A DNA stretch of 64,000 nt from NCBI RefSeq assembly GCF_003014555.1, contig NZ_PYGE01000006.1:62001-126000 (forward strand). Direction: 5' to 3'. The position numbers and the translations under genes were made by a program. The notes under the pieces are model-generated. The model made no database searches and had not been told where the DNA came from. It saw only the letters and a program-made list of their open reading frames with translations. Below are positions 1-9,555 of this stretch, piece by piece. Source of the DNA: Haloactinopolyspora alba. GTDB lineage: Bacteria; Actinomycetota; Actinomycetes; Jiangellales; Jiangellaceae. The stretch's first letter is position 1; each line of letters starts with the position of its first letter.

Positions 1-1
1 G

Positions 2-475
2 AGCTGCGGCGACGGGCCGGTCGTCCGCATCGTCACGACGCACCGGCACGCGGACCACTGGCGCGCGCTCGACGACGTCGTCGACGCCACCGGCGCCACC
101 ACGGTCGCGCACGTCGACGACGCGCCGGCCATCGCCGTGCCCACCGCCGAACCGGTGACCGACGGTGAACACGTCCGGTTCGGCAGGTGCGAGCTCGAGG
201 TCGTCCACCTCGTGGGGCACACACCGGGAAGCGTCGCGCTGCTGTACGACGACCCCACCGGTCCGCCTCACCTGTGGACGGGCGACTCGCTGTTCCCGGG
301 TGGCCCCGGCCGGACCACGACGCCGGAGGACTTCACCTCGCTGATGGACGACCTCGAAGCGAAGATCTTCGAGCGCCTCCCGGACGAGACGTGGGTCTAC
401 CCCGGTCACGGCGACGACACCACCCTCGGGCGGGAGCGTCCACAGCTGACGCAGTGGCGTGAGCGCGGCTGGTGA
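2..475 (+). CDS. MBL-fold metal-dependent hydrolase, 5' end cut
   Basis: The reading frame is open from the first bases of the window, so the true start lies upstream; 157 residues are visible. It contains THRHADHW, the H-x-H-x-D-H zinc-binding signature of the metallo-beta-lactamase fold. Further on are GHTPGSVAL (third zinc-ligand histidine region), TGDSLFPGG (bridging aspartate) and VYPGHGDDT (last histidine). This pattern matches glyoxalase-II-like or YcbL-like cytosolic hydrolases. The substrate cannot be told from sequence. The next gene (terC) runs toward it, and the gap holds a cluster of palindromic repeats. Confidence 0.85.
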   Translation, partial: SCGDGPVVRIVTTHRHADHWRALDDVVDATGATTVAHVDDAPAIAVPTAEPVTDGEHVRFGRCELEVVHLVGHTPGSVALLYDDPTGPPHLWTGDSLFPGGPGRTTTPEDFTSLMDDLEAKIFERLPDETWVYPGHGDDTTLGRERPQLTQWRERGW

Positions 476-506
476 CGACGGCCGCTACGTGCGCGACTCC
501 TCATCC

Positions 507-653
507 GTCACCTGATCGTTCGTGCACTGTCGATCAGGTGCTCCGCGCCGGCGCCACCCCCGCCGTGCGCGTCACCTGATCATGTCCAGATGCCGGACGC
601 GAAACGATCAGGTGACGCCGTGCCCGGAAACCCCCCAGCTGTGTCACCTGATC
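507..653. repeat. Cluster of five TCACCTGATC palindromic repeat units
   Basis: Units in alternating orientation lie at 507-518, 531-540, 571-581, 605-616 and 643-653. Two pairs form hairpins: CACCTGATCG with its complement around a 12-nt loop, and GCGTCACCTGATC (569-581) perfectly paired with 606-618. The cluster fills the convergent gap between the hydrolase and terC. The same unit forms a second cluster at 25927-26094, also in a convergent gap. Confidence 0.8.
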
Positions 654-757
654 GTCTTCGTCCTCGCCGCTGCCGAGCTCGAACGCCGGGCACGCGCCGA
701 CGAACCGGCGCGGCGAACCGGTGTGGCGCGACGTCGCGCACCGGTTCGCCGCGACGG

Positions 758-1777
758 TCAGTTCGACTGTTCGGACTCGGTGACGGCGTCGGCGCGACGC
801 TGGTCGTGCCGGCTCTTGAGTAGGCTTGCGACGGTCGTGACCAGCAACGTTCCGACGATGACCGTCAGCGACAGCCAGATCGGCACCTCGGGGACTCCGT
901 GCAGCCCCTCGCCGTTGTTCACGAACGGCAGGTTGTTCTCGTGCAGCGCATGCATGATCAGCTTCACGCCGATGAACGCCAGAATGACCGCGAGTCCCGC
1001 CGACAGGTACACGAGGCGTTCCAGGAGACCGCCGATCAGGAAGTACAGCTGCCGCAACCCCATCAGGGCGAAGATGTTCGCGGTGAAGACGATGAACGCC
1101 TCCTGGGTCAGCCCGAAGATCGCCGGGATGGAGTCGACCGCGAAGAGCAGATCAGCCGAGGCGATGGTCACGAAGACGATCATCATCGGCGTGTAGAGCC
1201 GCTTGCCGTCCACGCGGGTGCGCAGCTTGATGCCGTGGTAGTCGTCGGTCATCGGCAGCATCTTGCGCGCACGCCGGACCACCGCGTTCTCGTACTGCTC
1301 TTCGTGCTCGTCCTCGTGCACCTGCTGGTTCGCCAGCTTGACCGCGGTGTAGACGAGGAAGATGCCGAAGATGTAGAAGACCCACGCGAACTGGTTGATC
1401 GCCACCGCGCCGATCAGGATGAAGATGCCGCGCAACACGATGGCCGTCAGGATGCCGAACATCAGCACCGACTGCTGGTACTTCCGCGGCACCTTGAACT
1501 GGGCCATGATGATGACGAACACGAACAGGTTGTCGACGCTCAGGCTGTACTCGGTGAGCCAACCCGCATAGAACTCGCCGGACGCCTGTCCGCCCGCGGC
1601 CGCCAGCATGGCCACGCCGAACAGCACAGCAAGGCTGACATAGAACGTCACCCACGCCGCGGCCTCCTTCATGGACGGAGCGTGCGGGCGGCGGGTGACG
1701 AGGAGTAGATCGACGGCGAGCAGGAGGGTCAGGACGACGAAGGTTCCGATTTCGAACCAGACGGGAAGATCCAACAC
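758..1777 (-). CDS. TerC family integral membrane protein (probable Mn2+ exporter)
   Basis: A TerC/YkoY-family membrane protein of about 339 residues with some eight or nine hydrophobic segments. It has the family acidic motifs within membrane segments (SLSVDNLFVF and ASADLLFAVDSIPAI), which carry the metal-coordinating aspartates. Family members export Mn2+ or confer tellurite resistance. I chose the GTG at 1777 (VLDLPVWFEIG) because it directly precedes the first membrane segment and follows a GGAGAGG stretch. An in-frame ATG at 1882 would add an arginine-rich stretch that lies inside the probable riboswitch. Manganese control is inferred from that leader. Confidence 0.88.
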   Translation of the reverse strand: MLDLPVWFEIGTFVVLTLLLAVDLLLVTRRPHAPSMKEAAAWVTFYVSLAVLFGVAMLAAAGGQASGEFYAGWLTEYSLSVDNLFVFVIIMAQFKVPRKYQQSVLMFGILTAIVLRGIFILIGAVAINQFAWVFYIFGIFLVYTAVKLANQQVHEDEHEEQYENAVVRRARKMLPMTDDYHGIKLRTRVDGKRLYTPMMIVFVTIASADLLFAVDSIPAIFGLTQEAFIVFTANIFALMGLRQLYFLIGGLLERLVYLSAGLAVILAFIGVKLIMHALHENNLPFVNNGEGLHGVPEVPIWLSLTVIVGTLLVTTVASLLKSRHDQRRADAVTESEQSN

Positions 1778-1799
1778 GGACGCTGATTGTCCTCTCCGG

Positions 1800-1940
1800 T
1801 CGGTGGCAATGGGCAAACGGTCACCGCGACCGGAGGTCTGGTCCGCCCGAGGGTACGGGCCGGAGGCACCGGGTGCCCCCACCAGTCGGGGAGCATCCGT
1901 GATGACGATGCCACCGCGTCGGGATTACTCCCCTCCACGT
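1800..1940 (-). promoter_or_regulatory. Probable yybP-ykoY (Mn2+) riboswitch upstream of terC
   Basis: On the minus strand the leader carries the family hallmarks in order: GGGGAGTAATCCC (about 1933-1921), then CATCGTCATCACGGATG, then an intervening stem, then GACCAGACCTCCGG close to the gene. These match what I recall of the yybP-ykoY consensus (GGGGAGUAG, GUCGUCA and a GAGACCUCCGG-like 3' part). This class senses Mn2+ and often precedes TerC-family exporters. I assigned it by eye, without a covariance model. Confidence 0.7.
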
Positions 1941-2004
1941 CGGTACCAGTATCTCACAACCACCATCGTGGTCAGGAAACTCGCAGGTGAAGCGGTCGCG
2001 ACGA

Positions 2005-4113
2005 TCAGCCGACGCCGGCCTCGTGCATCCCGCGCAGCTCCTTCTTGAGCTCGGAGATCTCGTCCCGCAGCCTGGCCGCGAGCTCGAACTGCAACTCCCC
2101 CGCCGCCGTGTGCATCTGCTCGGTGAGCTGCTGGATGAGCTGGGCGAGATCGGCCGCGGGCATACCCGCCAGTTCGGCGGCGTGCTTTCCGGTCTCGGAC
2201 GTGCTCTTCAACCCCGGCACCGGCGTCTTGCCCCGGCTGGCGGTACGACCCGAGCCGCTCATGAGCTCGTCGGTGTCGGCGTCCTCACGGGCCAGCAGCT
2301 CCGTGATGTCACTGATCTGCTTGCGCAGCGGGGTGGGGTCGAGCCCGTGCTCGGTGTTGTACGCCATCTGCTTCTCGCGGCGCCTGTTCGTCTCGTCGAT
2401 GGCGTTGCGCATCGACGGCGTGATCGTGTCGGCGTACATGTGCACCTGCCCGGACACGTTGCGGGCCGCACGGCCGATGGTCTGGATCAGCGACGTGCCG
2501 GACCGCAGGAACCCTTCCTTGTCCGCGTCGAGGATGCTGACCAGCGACACCTCGGGCAGGTCGAGCCCCTCGCGGAGCAGGTTGATGCCGACCAGCACGT
2601 CGAAGTCACCCAGCCGCAGCTCACGAAGCAGCTCCACACGGCGCAGCGTGTCGACCTCGCTGTGCAGGTAGCGCACCTGCACGCCCTGCTCGAGCAGGTA
2701 GTCGGTGAGGTCTTCGGCCATCTTCTTCGTCAGCGTGGTGACCAGCACCCGCTCGTCACGCTCGGAGCGGGTGCGGATCTCGTGCAGGAGGTCGTCGATC
2801 TGTCCCTTGGTGGACTTCACCACCACCTCGGGGTCGATCAGCCCGGTGGGCCGGATGATCTGCTCGACCACGCCTTCGACCTTGTCCAGCTCGTACGGGC
2901 CCGGTGTGGCCGACAGGTAGACCGTCTGCCCGATGCGCTGCAGGAACTCCTCCCACCGCAGCGGACGGTTGTCCATCGCGCTGGGCAGCCGGAACCCGTG
3001 GTCGACCAGGGTGCGTTTGCGGCTCATGTCGCCCTCGTACATGCCGCCGATCTGCGGGACGGTCACGTGGGACTCGTCGACGACCAGCAGGAAGTCGTCC
3101 GGGAAGTAGTCGAGCAGACAGTTCGGCGCGGACCCCGGCGGGCGGTCGTCCATGTGCCGGGAGTAGTTCTCGATGCCGGAAGTGAACCCGACCTCGCGCA
3201 TCATCTCGATGTCGTAGCTCGTGCGCATGCGCAGCCGCTGCGCCTCGAGCAGCTTGCCCTGCCGCTCGAACTCGGCCAGCCGCTCCTCGAGCTCGGCCTC
3301 GATGCCGTCGATGGCGCGCTGCATGCGTTCGGGACCGGCGACGTAGTGGGTGGCGGGAGCGATGTAGGTCTCGTTCTCGTCACGGACGATCTCGCCGGTG
3401 AGCGGGTGCATGGTGACGATGCGCTCGATCTCGTCACCGAAGAACTCGACCCGGACCGCGAGCTCGTCGTACATCGGGATGATCTCGAGCGTGTCGCCGC
3501 GGACCCGGAAGGTGCCGCGGGTGAGGTTCTGGTCGTTACGCGTGTACTGCACCTCGACCAGGCGGCGGAGCAGCCCTTCGCGGTCCTGCTCGGAGCCGAC
3601 CTTGAGGTGGACCATCCGGTTCAGGTACTCGTCGGCGGAACCGAGACCGTAGATGCACGACACCGTCGCGACCACCACCACGTCGCGCCGTGTCAGCAGC
3701 GACCAGGTGGCGGAGTGCCGCAGCCGTTCGACCTCCTCGTTCACCGAGGAGTCCTTCTCGATGTAGGTGTCGCTCTGCGGAACGTACGCCTCGGGCTGGT
3801 AGTAGTCGTAGTACGAGACGAAGTACTCGACCGCGTTGTTCGGCAGCAACCCGCGGAACTCGTTGGCCAGCTGTGCCGCCAGCGTCTTGTTCGGCGCGAG
3901 CACGAGCGTCGGCCGCTGCAGCCGCTCGATCATCCATGCCGTGGTCGCGCTCTTGCCCGTTCCGGTGGCGCCGAGCAGCACGACGTCCTTCTCGCCCGCG
4001 TTGATGCGCTGTTCGAGCTCGTCGATGGCTGCCGGCTGATCGCCGGACGGATCCCAGTCGCTGACCACCGAGAACGGGGCCACCGTCCGGGTCAGGTCAC
4101 TCGCAGCACGCAT
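2005..4113 (-). CDS. uvrB: UvrABC system protein B
   Basis: A 702-residue DNA helicase-like damage-recognition subunit of nucleotide excision repair. It shows the Walker A motif GATGTGKS, the beta-hairpin region [15 protein letters not shown], the helicase motif DESHV and the C-terminal UVR domain that contacts UvrC ([17 protein letters not shown]). The ATG at 4113 ([14 protein letters not shown]) matches the usual actinobacterial N-terminus; an upstream TTG would add ten unneeded residues. It stands alone, between terC and a MocR gene on the same strand. Confidence 0.98.
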   Translation of the reverse strand: MRAASDLTRTVAPFSVVSDWDPSGDQPAAIDELEQRINAGEKDVVLLGATGTGKSATTAWMIERLQRPTLVLAPNKTLAAQLANEFRGLLPNNAVEYFVSYYDYYQPEAYVPQSDTYIEKDSSVNEEVERLRHSATWSLLTRRDVVVVATVSCIYGLGSADEYLNRMVHLKVGSEQDREGLLRRLVEVQYTRNDQNLTRGTFRVRGDTLEIIPMYDELAVRVEFFGDEIERIVTMHPLTGEIVRDENETYIAPATHYVAGPERMQRAIDGIEAELEERLAEFERQGKLLEAQRLRMRTSYDIEMMREVGFTSGIENYSRHMDDRPPGSAPNCLLDYFPDDFLLVVDESHVTVPQIGGMYEGDMSRKRTLVDHGFRLPSAMDNRPLRWEEFLQRIGQTVYLSATPGPYELDKVEGVVEQIIRPTGLIDPEVVVKSTKGQIDDLLHEIRTRSERDERVLVTTLTKKMAEDLTDYLLEQGVQVRYLHSEVDTLRRVELLRELRLGDFDVLVGINLLREGLDLPEVSLVSILDADKEGFLRSGTSLIQTIGRAARNVSGQVHMYADTITPSMRNAIDETNRRREKQMAYNTEHGLDPTPLRKQISDITELLAREDADTDELMSGSGRTASRGKTPVPGLKSTSETGKHAAELAGMPAADLAQLIQQLTEQMHTAAGELQFELAARLRDEISELKKELRGMHEAGVG

Positions 4114-4176
4114 ACCGACCACCGTATGCGTCGCCACCGACAACGTCGCACCGTGTTCGCGCCCGGCACCACCACG

Positions 4177-5580
4177 TCACAGGCTCTCGACCACGATCCG
4201 CAGCGCCCGTTCCAGCTGCTCGCGCCGCGCCGGCGCGGCGTAGCCGATCGTGACGCCGGTCAGCTGCGGCGGACCGTCGAAACAGCGGCGTAGCCCCTCC
4301 ACCCGCACGCCCGCGTCCAGTGCCGTCGCGACCAGGCGGTGTTCGGCCTCGGCGTCCGGCAACGGCACGGTCACGTGCGCGCCCGCCCGGTCGCCGCGGA
4401 CCCGCAGCGCCGCACCCGTCAGCCGCTGCACGACGAGCTCGCGCCGGGCGGCCAGCTCACGTCGGACCCGGCGCAGGTGCTTGGCCAGGTCACCGGTCTC
4501 GGCCATGGCGGCCACCACGCGCTGGCCCGCGCCGGGCGGACGCAGCCCCGCCGAGTCGCGCCGGCGCACGACCCACTCGGCCACGTCGGGCGGGGCCACC
4601 ATCCAGCCCGCGCCGAGCGTCGGCGAGATGATCTTGCTGGTGGTTCCCAGCTGGACGACCACGTCCGGCCCGATCGCGGCCAGCAGCGGAAGCGGCGCCA
4701 CGTCGTAGCGCAACTCGCCGTCGTAGTCGTCCTCGATGATCCGGGCGCCGTGCCGGCGCGCCCACTCGACCAGCGCGATCCGTCGTGCCGCCGGCAACCG
4801 TCCGCCAAGCGGGAACTGGTGCGCGGGCGTGCAGTACACGGCGTCGACGTCGACCGGAAGGGCGTCGACGACGATGCCGTCCGCATCGACGGGCGCCGGT
4901 ACGACCCGGGCGCCCGCGGCCCGCAGCGCGGCCACGGCCCGCTGGTACCCGGGCTCCTCCACCGCGACCGTGCACCCGTGCCCGAGGACGGCGCCCAGCT
5001 CCATCGCCGCGGCCGTCGTGCCGGCCGTGGCGAGCACCGAACCGCCGCGGACCGCGAGCCCACGGTGCCTGAGCAGGTGCTCGGCCACCGCCTCCCGGTA
5101 CTGCGGATCCCCGTCCCGGACCGGGACGGAGTCGGGTGAGACGTCGGCGGCACGCCGCCACGCCCGTCGCCACACCGCGGGGAGCAGGCCGTCCGCCCAC
5201 GGGGACCCGACCCCCAGGTTCACCATCTCCCGCCCGCACCGGCCGGGCGCACGGCCGGACGCCACACCGGCACCGGCGCCCGCCTCCGGGTGGTCTGCGG
5301 CGTCGCGCGCGCCCACCGCCCCGGACGCGCCGGGGACGGCCGCCACGAACGTCCCGGCGCCGTGCCGCGCGACGATCCATCCCTCGGCGTAGAGCTGCTC
5401 GTACGCCGCTGCCGTCACCGTGCGGCTGACCAGCAACGACCGCGCCAGCAGCCGGGTGGACGGCAGCCGCTCGCCCACCCGCACCACGCCGTGGGCCGCC
5501 GCGTCGCGGAGCTGGTCGGCGATCTGGCGGGACAGCGGCCGCGGATCGGCGCGGTCGACGGCGACAGGGACCTCGGGCAT
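4177..5580 (-). CDS. MocR/PdxR-type transcriptional regulator (GntR HTH + aminotransferase fold)
   Basis: A 467-residue protein with an N-terminal GntR winged helix (residues about 10-75, including SRQIADQLRDAAA and VSRTVTAAAYEQLYAEG). A type-I PLP aminotransferase-like domain follows, with IIEDDYDGELRYD and the PLP-lysine region LGTTSKIISPTLGAGW. MocR regulators bind PLP and often activate a divergent vitamin B6 or amine metabolism gene while repressing themselves. Here the divergent gene encodes a pyridoxamine-phosphate-oxidase-fold protein, so that gene is the likely target. Confidence 0.9.
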   Translation of the reverse strand: MPEVPVAVDRADPRPLSRQIADQLRDAAAHGVVRVGERLPSTRLLARSLLVSRTVTAAAYEQLYAEGWIVARHGAGTFVAAVPGASGAVGARDAADHPEAGAGAGVASGRAPGRCGREMVNLGVGSPWADGLLPAVWRRAWRRAADVSPDSVPVRDGDPQYREAVAEHLLRHRGLAVRGGSVLATAGTTAAAMELGAVLGHGCTVAVEEPGYQRAVAALRAAGARVVPAPVDADGIVVDALPVDVDAVYCTPAHQFPLGGRLPAARRIALVEWARRHGARIIEDDYDGELRYDVAPLPLLAAIGPDVVVQLGTTSKIISPTLGAGWMVAPPDVAEWVVRRRDSAGLRPPGAGQRVVAAMAETGDLAKHLRRVRRELAARRELVVQRLTGAALRVRGDRAGAHVTVPLPDAEAEHRLVATALDAGVRVEGLRRCFDGPPQLTGVTIGYAAPARREQLERALRIVVESL

Positions 5581-5607
5581 CGGCGGGATGGAAGTGGCCT
5601 TCTCGAA

Positions 5608-5624
5608 TGGACGCAGAGTGGACG
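5608..5624 (+). promoter_or_regulatory. Candidate MocR operator (direct TGGACG repeats)
   Basis: TGGACG occurs at 5608-5613 and 5619-5624, so the copies are 11 bp apart, one helical turn. They lie in the intergenic strip between the divergent MocR gene and its partner. MocR regulators commonly bind direct repeats. Assignment is by position and spacing only. Confidence 0.4.
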
Positions 5625-5661
5625 TTCAATGATGCCACACACGCGGGGCAGGATCGGCGGC

Positions 5662-6351
5662 ATGACGCACACGCCCACATCCGTCAGCACCGGCGCCACG
5701 CCGCTGTCGTCCACGCCCCGGAGCACCGTGCGCCGCGGTCACAAGCGGTCGCGGACCGACCGAGCGGCCCTGTACGACGTCCTCGACTCGTGCCTGATCT
5801 GCCACCTGGGACTGGTCCGCAACGGCGCGCCCGTCGTCCTGCCGACCGTGTACGGGCGCCTGGACGACGTTCTCTACCTGCACGGATCCACCGGCGCCGC
5901 CAGCCTGATCGCCGCGGCGGACGGTGCGCCGGTCAGTGTCGCGGTGACCCGGCTGGACGGGATCGTCTACGCACGGTCGGTCTTCCACCACTCGATGAAC
6001 TACGCCAGCGCCGTCGTGCACGGAACCGCCTCGCCGGTGACCGAGCCGGCCGCGAAACGCGAGGCGCTACGTGTGGTCACCGAGCACGTCGCCCCGGGTT
6101 CGTGGGAGCACGCGCGCCTGCCGACGCGCAAGGAGCTGGCCGCCACCGCCGTGCTCGCGCTGCCGCTGGACGAGGCCTCCGTCAAGCTGCGTTCCGGGCC
6201 GCCGAACGACGACGACCCCGACGTAGCCGGACACGAAGGCTGGGCGGGGGTGCTGCCGCTGCGCCGGCACTGGGACGCGCCGCAACCGTGTCCGCTTCTC
6301 GCCGACGGCACACCGGTACCGCCGCACGTCGCCGGTCGTGACCTGCCCTGA
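5662..6351 (+). CDS. Pyridoxamine 5'-phosphate oxidase-fold flavin/nucleotide-binding protein
   Basis: About 229 residues of the split-barrel flavin-binding family. It reads CLICHLGLVRNGAPVVLPTVYGRLDDVLYLHGSTGA, then VSVAVTRLDGIVYARSVFHHSMNYASAVVHGTA, typical of actinobacterial PNPOx-family proteins paired with MocR regulators. The ATG at 5662 follows AGGATCGGCGGC; another ATG at 5632 is possible. The real substrate is unknown, and F420, FMN or haem-binding relatives share this fold. Divergent from the MocR gene and probably controlled by it. Confidence 0.85.
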   Translation: MTHTPTSVSTGATPLSSTPRSTVRRGHKRSRTDRAALYDVLDSCLICHLGLVRNGAPVVLPTVYGRLDDVLYLHGSTGAASLIAAADGAPVSVAVTRLDGIVYARSVFHHSMNYASAVVHGTASPVTEPAAKREALRVVTEHVAPGSWEHARLPTRKELAATAVLALPLDEASVKLRSGPPNDDDPDVAGHEGWAGVLPLRRHWDAPQPCPLLADGTPVPPHVAGRDLP

Positions 6352-6372
6352 GCCGGGGCAACCGAGGTGATG

Positions 6373-7551
6373 TCACGGCCGCCAGCCGACCCGTTTCGCC
6401 CAGGCGTCCGCCCGCTCGAGCATCGCATTGATCCACGACGTCTTCGCGGCCGCGTACTCGTCGACGGATCCGTACCCTCGCGCAGCCAGGCGGCGCTTCA
6501 GCGCGGCGTACTCGGCGCCGTCGTCCGGCGCGGCGCGCAGCCGGTCACGCAGCAGCAGCGCGTCGCGCCAGGCCGGTGACGACTCCGGCCGGATGTGACA
6601 GTTCACGGCTCGCGCCGGGTCGGCGTTGCACGCCAGCTCTTTGTCCCACGCGCGCCCGTCCCGGCCGACGTCCCACCAGCGGTCCGGCATCCGCACCAAC
6701 CCGGCCGCCGGCAACGCGCCGGCCACCTCGACCGCTGTCGCCAGGTCGGCGACGACGATCTGCAGATCGACGACGTTCTTGGCAGCGAGTCCGGGAACCG
6801 CCGTCGAACCGATGTGATCGACGCGCAGCGCCGACTCTCCCGCCACTCGGAGCACCCGCTGGGCCATGCGGTGCGCGTCATCCGCCCACGACGGGTCCGG
6901 CTCGGCGATCACCACGTGCTCCGGACGCGCCGCACGCACCCCCGCGCGCAGGTTCGCCTCGAACGGCACCACCCGGTCGTGCCACAACCGATCGAGCGTT
7001 TCCACGGTCCGCTCCGGCGGGCCCGAGTTGTCCAGCCAGACGTCGGCCACGGCACGCCGGTCCGCGTCCGTGGCCTGAGCGGCGATGCGGGCACGGACAT
7101 CGGACGCGCTCATGCCGCGGTCGGCGACCAGCCTTCGCACCCGCGTCTCCTCGTCCGCGTGCACGACCAGGACCAGCGGATACGACGGCGCCAACCCGTT
7201 CTCGACCAACAGCGGGATGTCCTCGACCACCACCGCCGCCGGCCCGGCCTCGTCGACCAACTGCTCGCGTCGCCGGTACACCAGCGGGTGCACGATCGCG
7301 TTCAGCGCCCGGCGGCGTTCGTCGTCGTCGAAGACGATCCGGCCGAGCCGCGACCGGTCGAGTGCGCCGTCGGCGTCCAGCACCTCGGTGCCGAACTCCG
7401 CCACGACGGCCTCCAGACCGGCGGTCCCCGGTTCCACCACCTCGCGGGCGATCCGGTCCGCGTCGATCAGCGTCGCGCCCAGCTCGTCCAGACGACCGGC
7501 CACCGTCGACTTGCCCGCGCCGATGCCGCCGGTCAGCCCCACTCGCAACAC
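6373..7551 (-). CDS. coaE: Dephospho-CoA kinase fused to GrpB/UPF0157 domain
   Basis: 392 residues. The N-terminal half (1-200) is CoaE, the last enzyme of CoA synthesis, with the P-loop GGIGAGKST, the DADRIAREVV motif and the lid/base region RIAAQATDADRRAVADVWLDN. Residues about 210-385 form a GrpB/UPF0157 nucleotidyltransferase-like domain (VIAEPDPSWADDAHRMA, VDHIGSTAVPGLAAKNVVDLQIVV). To my knowledge the fusion is normal in actinobacteria, including Mycobacterium, and the role of the second domain is uncertain. Confidence 0.96.
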   Translation of the reverse strand: MLRVGLTGGIGAGKSTVAGRLDELGATLIDADRIAREVVEPGTAGLEAVVAEFGTEVLDADGALDRSRLGRIVFDDDERRRALNAIVHPLVYRRREQLVDEAGPAAVVVEDIPLLVENGLAPSYPLVLVVHADEETRVRRLVADRGMSASDVRARIAAQATDADRRAVADVWLDNSGPPERTVETLDRLWHDRVVPFEANLRAGVRAARPEHVVIAEPDPSWADDAHRMAQRVLRVAGESALRVDHIGSTAVPGLAAKNVVDLQIVVADLATAVEVAGALPAAGLVRMPDRWWDVGRDGRAWDKELACNADPARAVNCHIRPESSPAWRDALLLRDRLRAAPDDGAEYAALKRRLAARGYGSVDEYAAAKTSWINAMLERADAWAKRVGWRP

Positions 7552-7575
7552 CCGACCGACCCTACCGGCCGGTGC

Positions 7576-9555
7576 TCAGCCCGCCCCGGCGACACGGACG
7601 GTCACGAAAACAGGCAGGTGGTCGCTGGCGAGAGTCGGCGGCACGACGACATCCGAGAAGCCGATGTCCGAGGTGCCGAAGATCCAGTCGATCCGGTGGT
7701 CGGGTGCGTTCGACGGCGACGTGTTGACGAGCGGGTCACCTGCCACATCCTGCGCCGACACCAGGCCCGTGCCGTCGAACCACGGCCGGATGTCCGGAGA
7801 GCCGGGCCGGGCGTTGAGGTCGCCGCCGATGAGGCTGCGCTCCCCCGCCCCGAGCCGGCGCCAGGCGTCGAGGACCTGACGCCCCTGCGCCTGACGTGTG
7901 GCGGTCGTGTGGTCCTGATGCTGCAGCTGAGTGGTCCACACGTCGAGTGTCGTCTCTCCCAGCACGACCGTGCTGCCGAGGTAGCCACGCCGCATCGTGC
8001 CGGTGCCCTTGTCCATGACGTCCGACCAGTGGCGGGCGATCGGGTACTCCGACAGCACCACGTTGCCCAACTGGTGATCGGCAGTGGCGCCGTAGACGAC
8101 CTCCGCCCCGAGCCGCCGAGACAGCCAGGCGGCGCCGTCCAGCCCGCCGCCCAACGGCCAACCGCGAGACACCTCCTGCAGCATGGCGATCTGCGCCCCG
8201 CCGGCCTCGAGCACCCGCGCGATGGCTTCCGGATCGAGCCGGCCGTGCCACGAGACGGCACTGTGAATGTTGTACGTCGCGATCCGGACCCGCTCGCCGG
8301 CCGGTGACGGCGCCGGCTCCGGCCAGGTCAGCGTCGACCACAGCGGAACGAGCAGGCCCACCACCGGCGCGAGAACCGCGACTCGCCGCACCACGATCGC
8401 GTCGGGCGACGTCGGGGCACGATCGAGCTCCGGTACGCGCCAGGCCAGGGCTGCGATCATCACCGCTCCGGCCGCCACGAACGCCGGCTGCGGAATGCCC
8501 AGCGGAATCTCGTAGGAGATCTGGTAGGAGAGCAACACGCCGACCAGCGCCAACGATCCGATACCCGCGCCCAGACCCGTACGGACGGATCGAGTCGACG
8601 GACGGGCGGACACCGTCCTCGCACATACCGCCATGACCAGGGCACCGGCACAAGCCTGGCCGGTCACGACACCAATCCACACCGGCACGCCGGTGGCGCC
8701 GGTAGGTCCGGTCAGCGCGGCGGCGACGACGACCAGACCTCCGCCGGCAACCCACCTGCCGATCCCGCGAGCGGCCGGCATGACTGCGGCGGTCGCCAGG
8801 CCCACCAACACGACGGCACCCGCGAACGGGAGGCTGGTCTGCCCGGACGATGCGACGAACGCGGGATTGGCGAGAACGAGAGTCTGCAGGGCGAACAGCG
8901 GACCGGGCAGGGCCGCCAGCGCCACCGAGTCGCCACACCGCGCCTCGGTCGCCGGCGCACGGGGTTCACGGAGCTCCGGCACGATCGACCAGGCCAACAG
9001 GGCCGGCAGTGCGAGCCCGACGATCCAGGCGAACGGCGTCGACTGCCACGCCGCATCCCACGTCGTCAGGGCCACTCGGATTCCGGTGTCGACCGTGAGT
9101 CCGAGAAAGAACGCCGCGGACGCCGCCGTGTCCCCGCTCTCCGTCGATCTGCGAAGCGCCGCCGAGAGGGCCACCAGCCCCACGAGTGTGCCGACGACAG
9201 CCACGGCCACGCCCGGTGTACTTTGCGCCTGCATGATCACGCGGGTGACGGCGAGCCCGCCACCGCCGGCCACCAGCGCCGCACGCGGACCGACCCACCG
9301 ACCGAGAGGTGCTGCCGCCAGCGGAGCGGCGAACATCAGCGGCACGACAACGGCCGCCGTGGTGAAGCCGACGCCGCCGGCGAAGTCGTACAGCAGCGGG
9401 AAGGAGACCCGCATGACCTCCGCCAGGACCACGGTCGTCAGGCAGACTGTCAGCGCCCGACGGCGATGCGTCCCGAGCCGTCCGTTCATCCCCGCCCTGA
9501 TCGCAACGTCACGCACCGGCGCCTCCGATACGGTGTCGGCGGTCACCGCGGCCAC
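7576..9555 (-). CDS. Membrane protein with C-terminal endonuclease/exonuclease/phosphatase domain
   Basis: 659 residues. The N-terminal part (about residues 25-410) consists of many hydrophobic segments. The C-terminal 235 residues form an EEP (DNase I-like) domain: RIATYNIHSA, IAMLQEVSRGW (catalytic Glu), LIGGDLNARPGSPD and the closing ASDHLPVFVTV. Such fusions may act on phospholipid head groups or phosphodiesters outside the membrane; the substrate is unknown. The GTG at 9555 overlaps the upstream gene by 47 bp; the ATG at 9489 (MNGRLGTHRRR), just past that gene's stop, is an equally good start. Confidence 0.8.
   Translation of the reverse strand: MAAVTADTVSEAPVRDVAIRAGMNGRLGTHRRRALTVCLTTVVLAEVMRVSFPLLYDFAGGVGFTTAAVVVPLMFAAPLAAAPLGRWVGPRAALVAGGGGLAVTRVIMQAQSTPGVAVAVVGTLVGLVALSAALRRSTESGDTAASAAFFLGLTVDTGIRVALTTWDAAWQSTPFAWIVGLALPALLAWSIVPELREPRAPATEARCGDSVALAALPGPLFALQTLVLANPAFVASSGQTSLPFAGAVVLVGLATAAVMPAARGIGRWVAGGGLVVVAAALTGPTGATGVPVWIGVVTGQACAGALVMAVCARTVSARPSTRSVRTGLGAGIGSLALVGVLLSYQISYEIPLGIPQPAFVAAGAVMIAALAWRVPELDRAPTSPDAIVVRRVAVLAPVVGLLVPLWSTLTWPEPAPSPAGERVRIATYNIHSAVSWHGRLDPEAIARVLEAGGAQIAMLQEVSRGWPLGGGLDGAAWLSRRLGAEVVYGATADHQLGNVVLSEYPIARHWSDVMDKGTGTMRRGYLGSTVVLGETTLDVWTTQLQHQDHTTATRQAQGRQVLDAWRRLGAGERSLIGGDLNARPGSPDIRPWFDGTGLVSAQDVAGDPLVNTSPSNAPDHRIDWIFGTSDIGFSDVVVPPTLASDHLPVFVTVRVAGAG

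Noticed and set aside
1778-1882. Longer TerC start at ATG 1882
   Set aside because: The added residues are charged and arginine-rich and would be encoded by the probable riboswitch; the GTG at 1777 starts next to the first membrane helix.
1987-4293. 768-codon open frame opposite uvrB
   Set aside because: It is the antisense shadow of uvrB in GC-rich DNA; its sequence is Arg/Leu/Val/Asp-biased with no family resemblance, while the minus strand carries all UvrB motifs.
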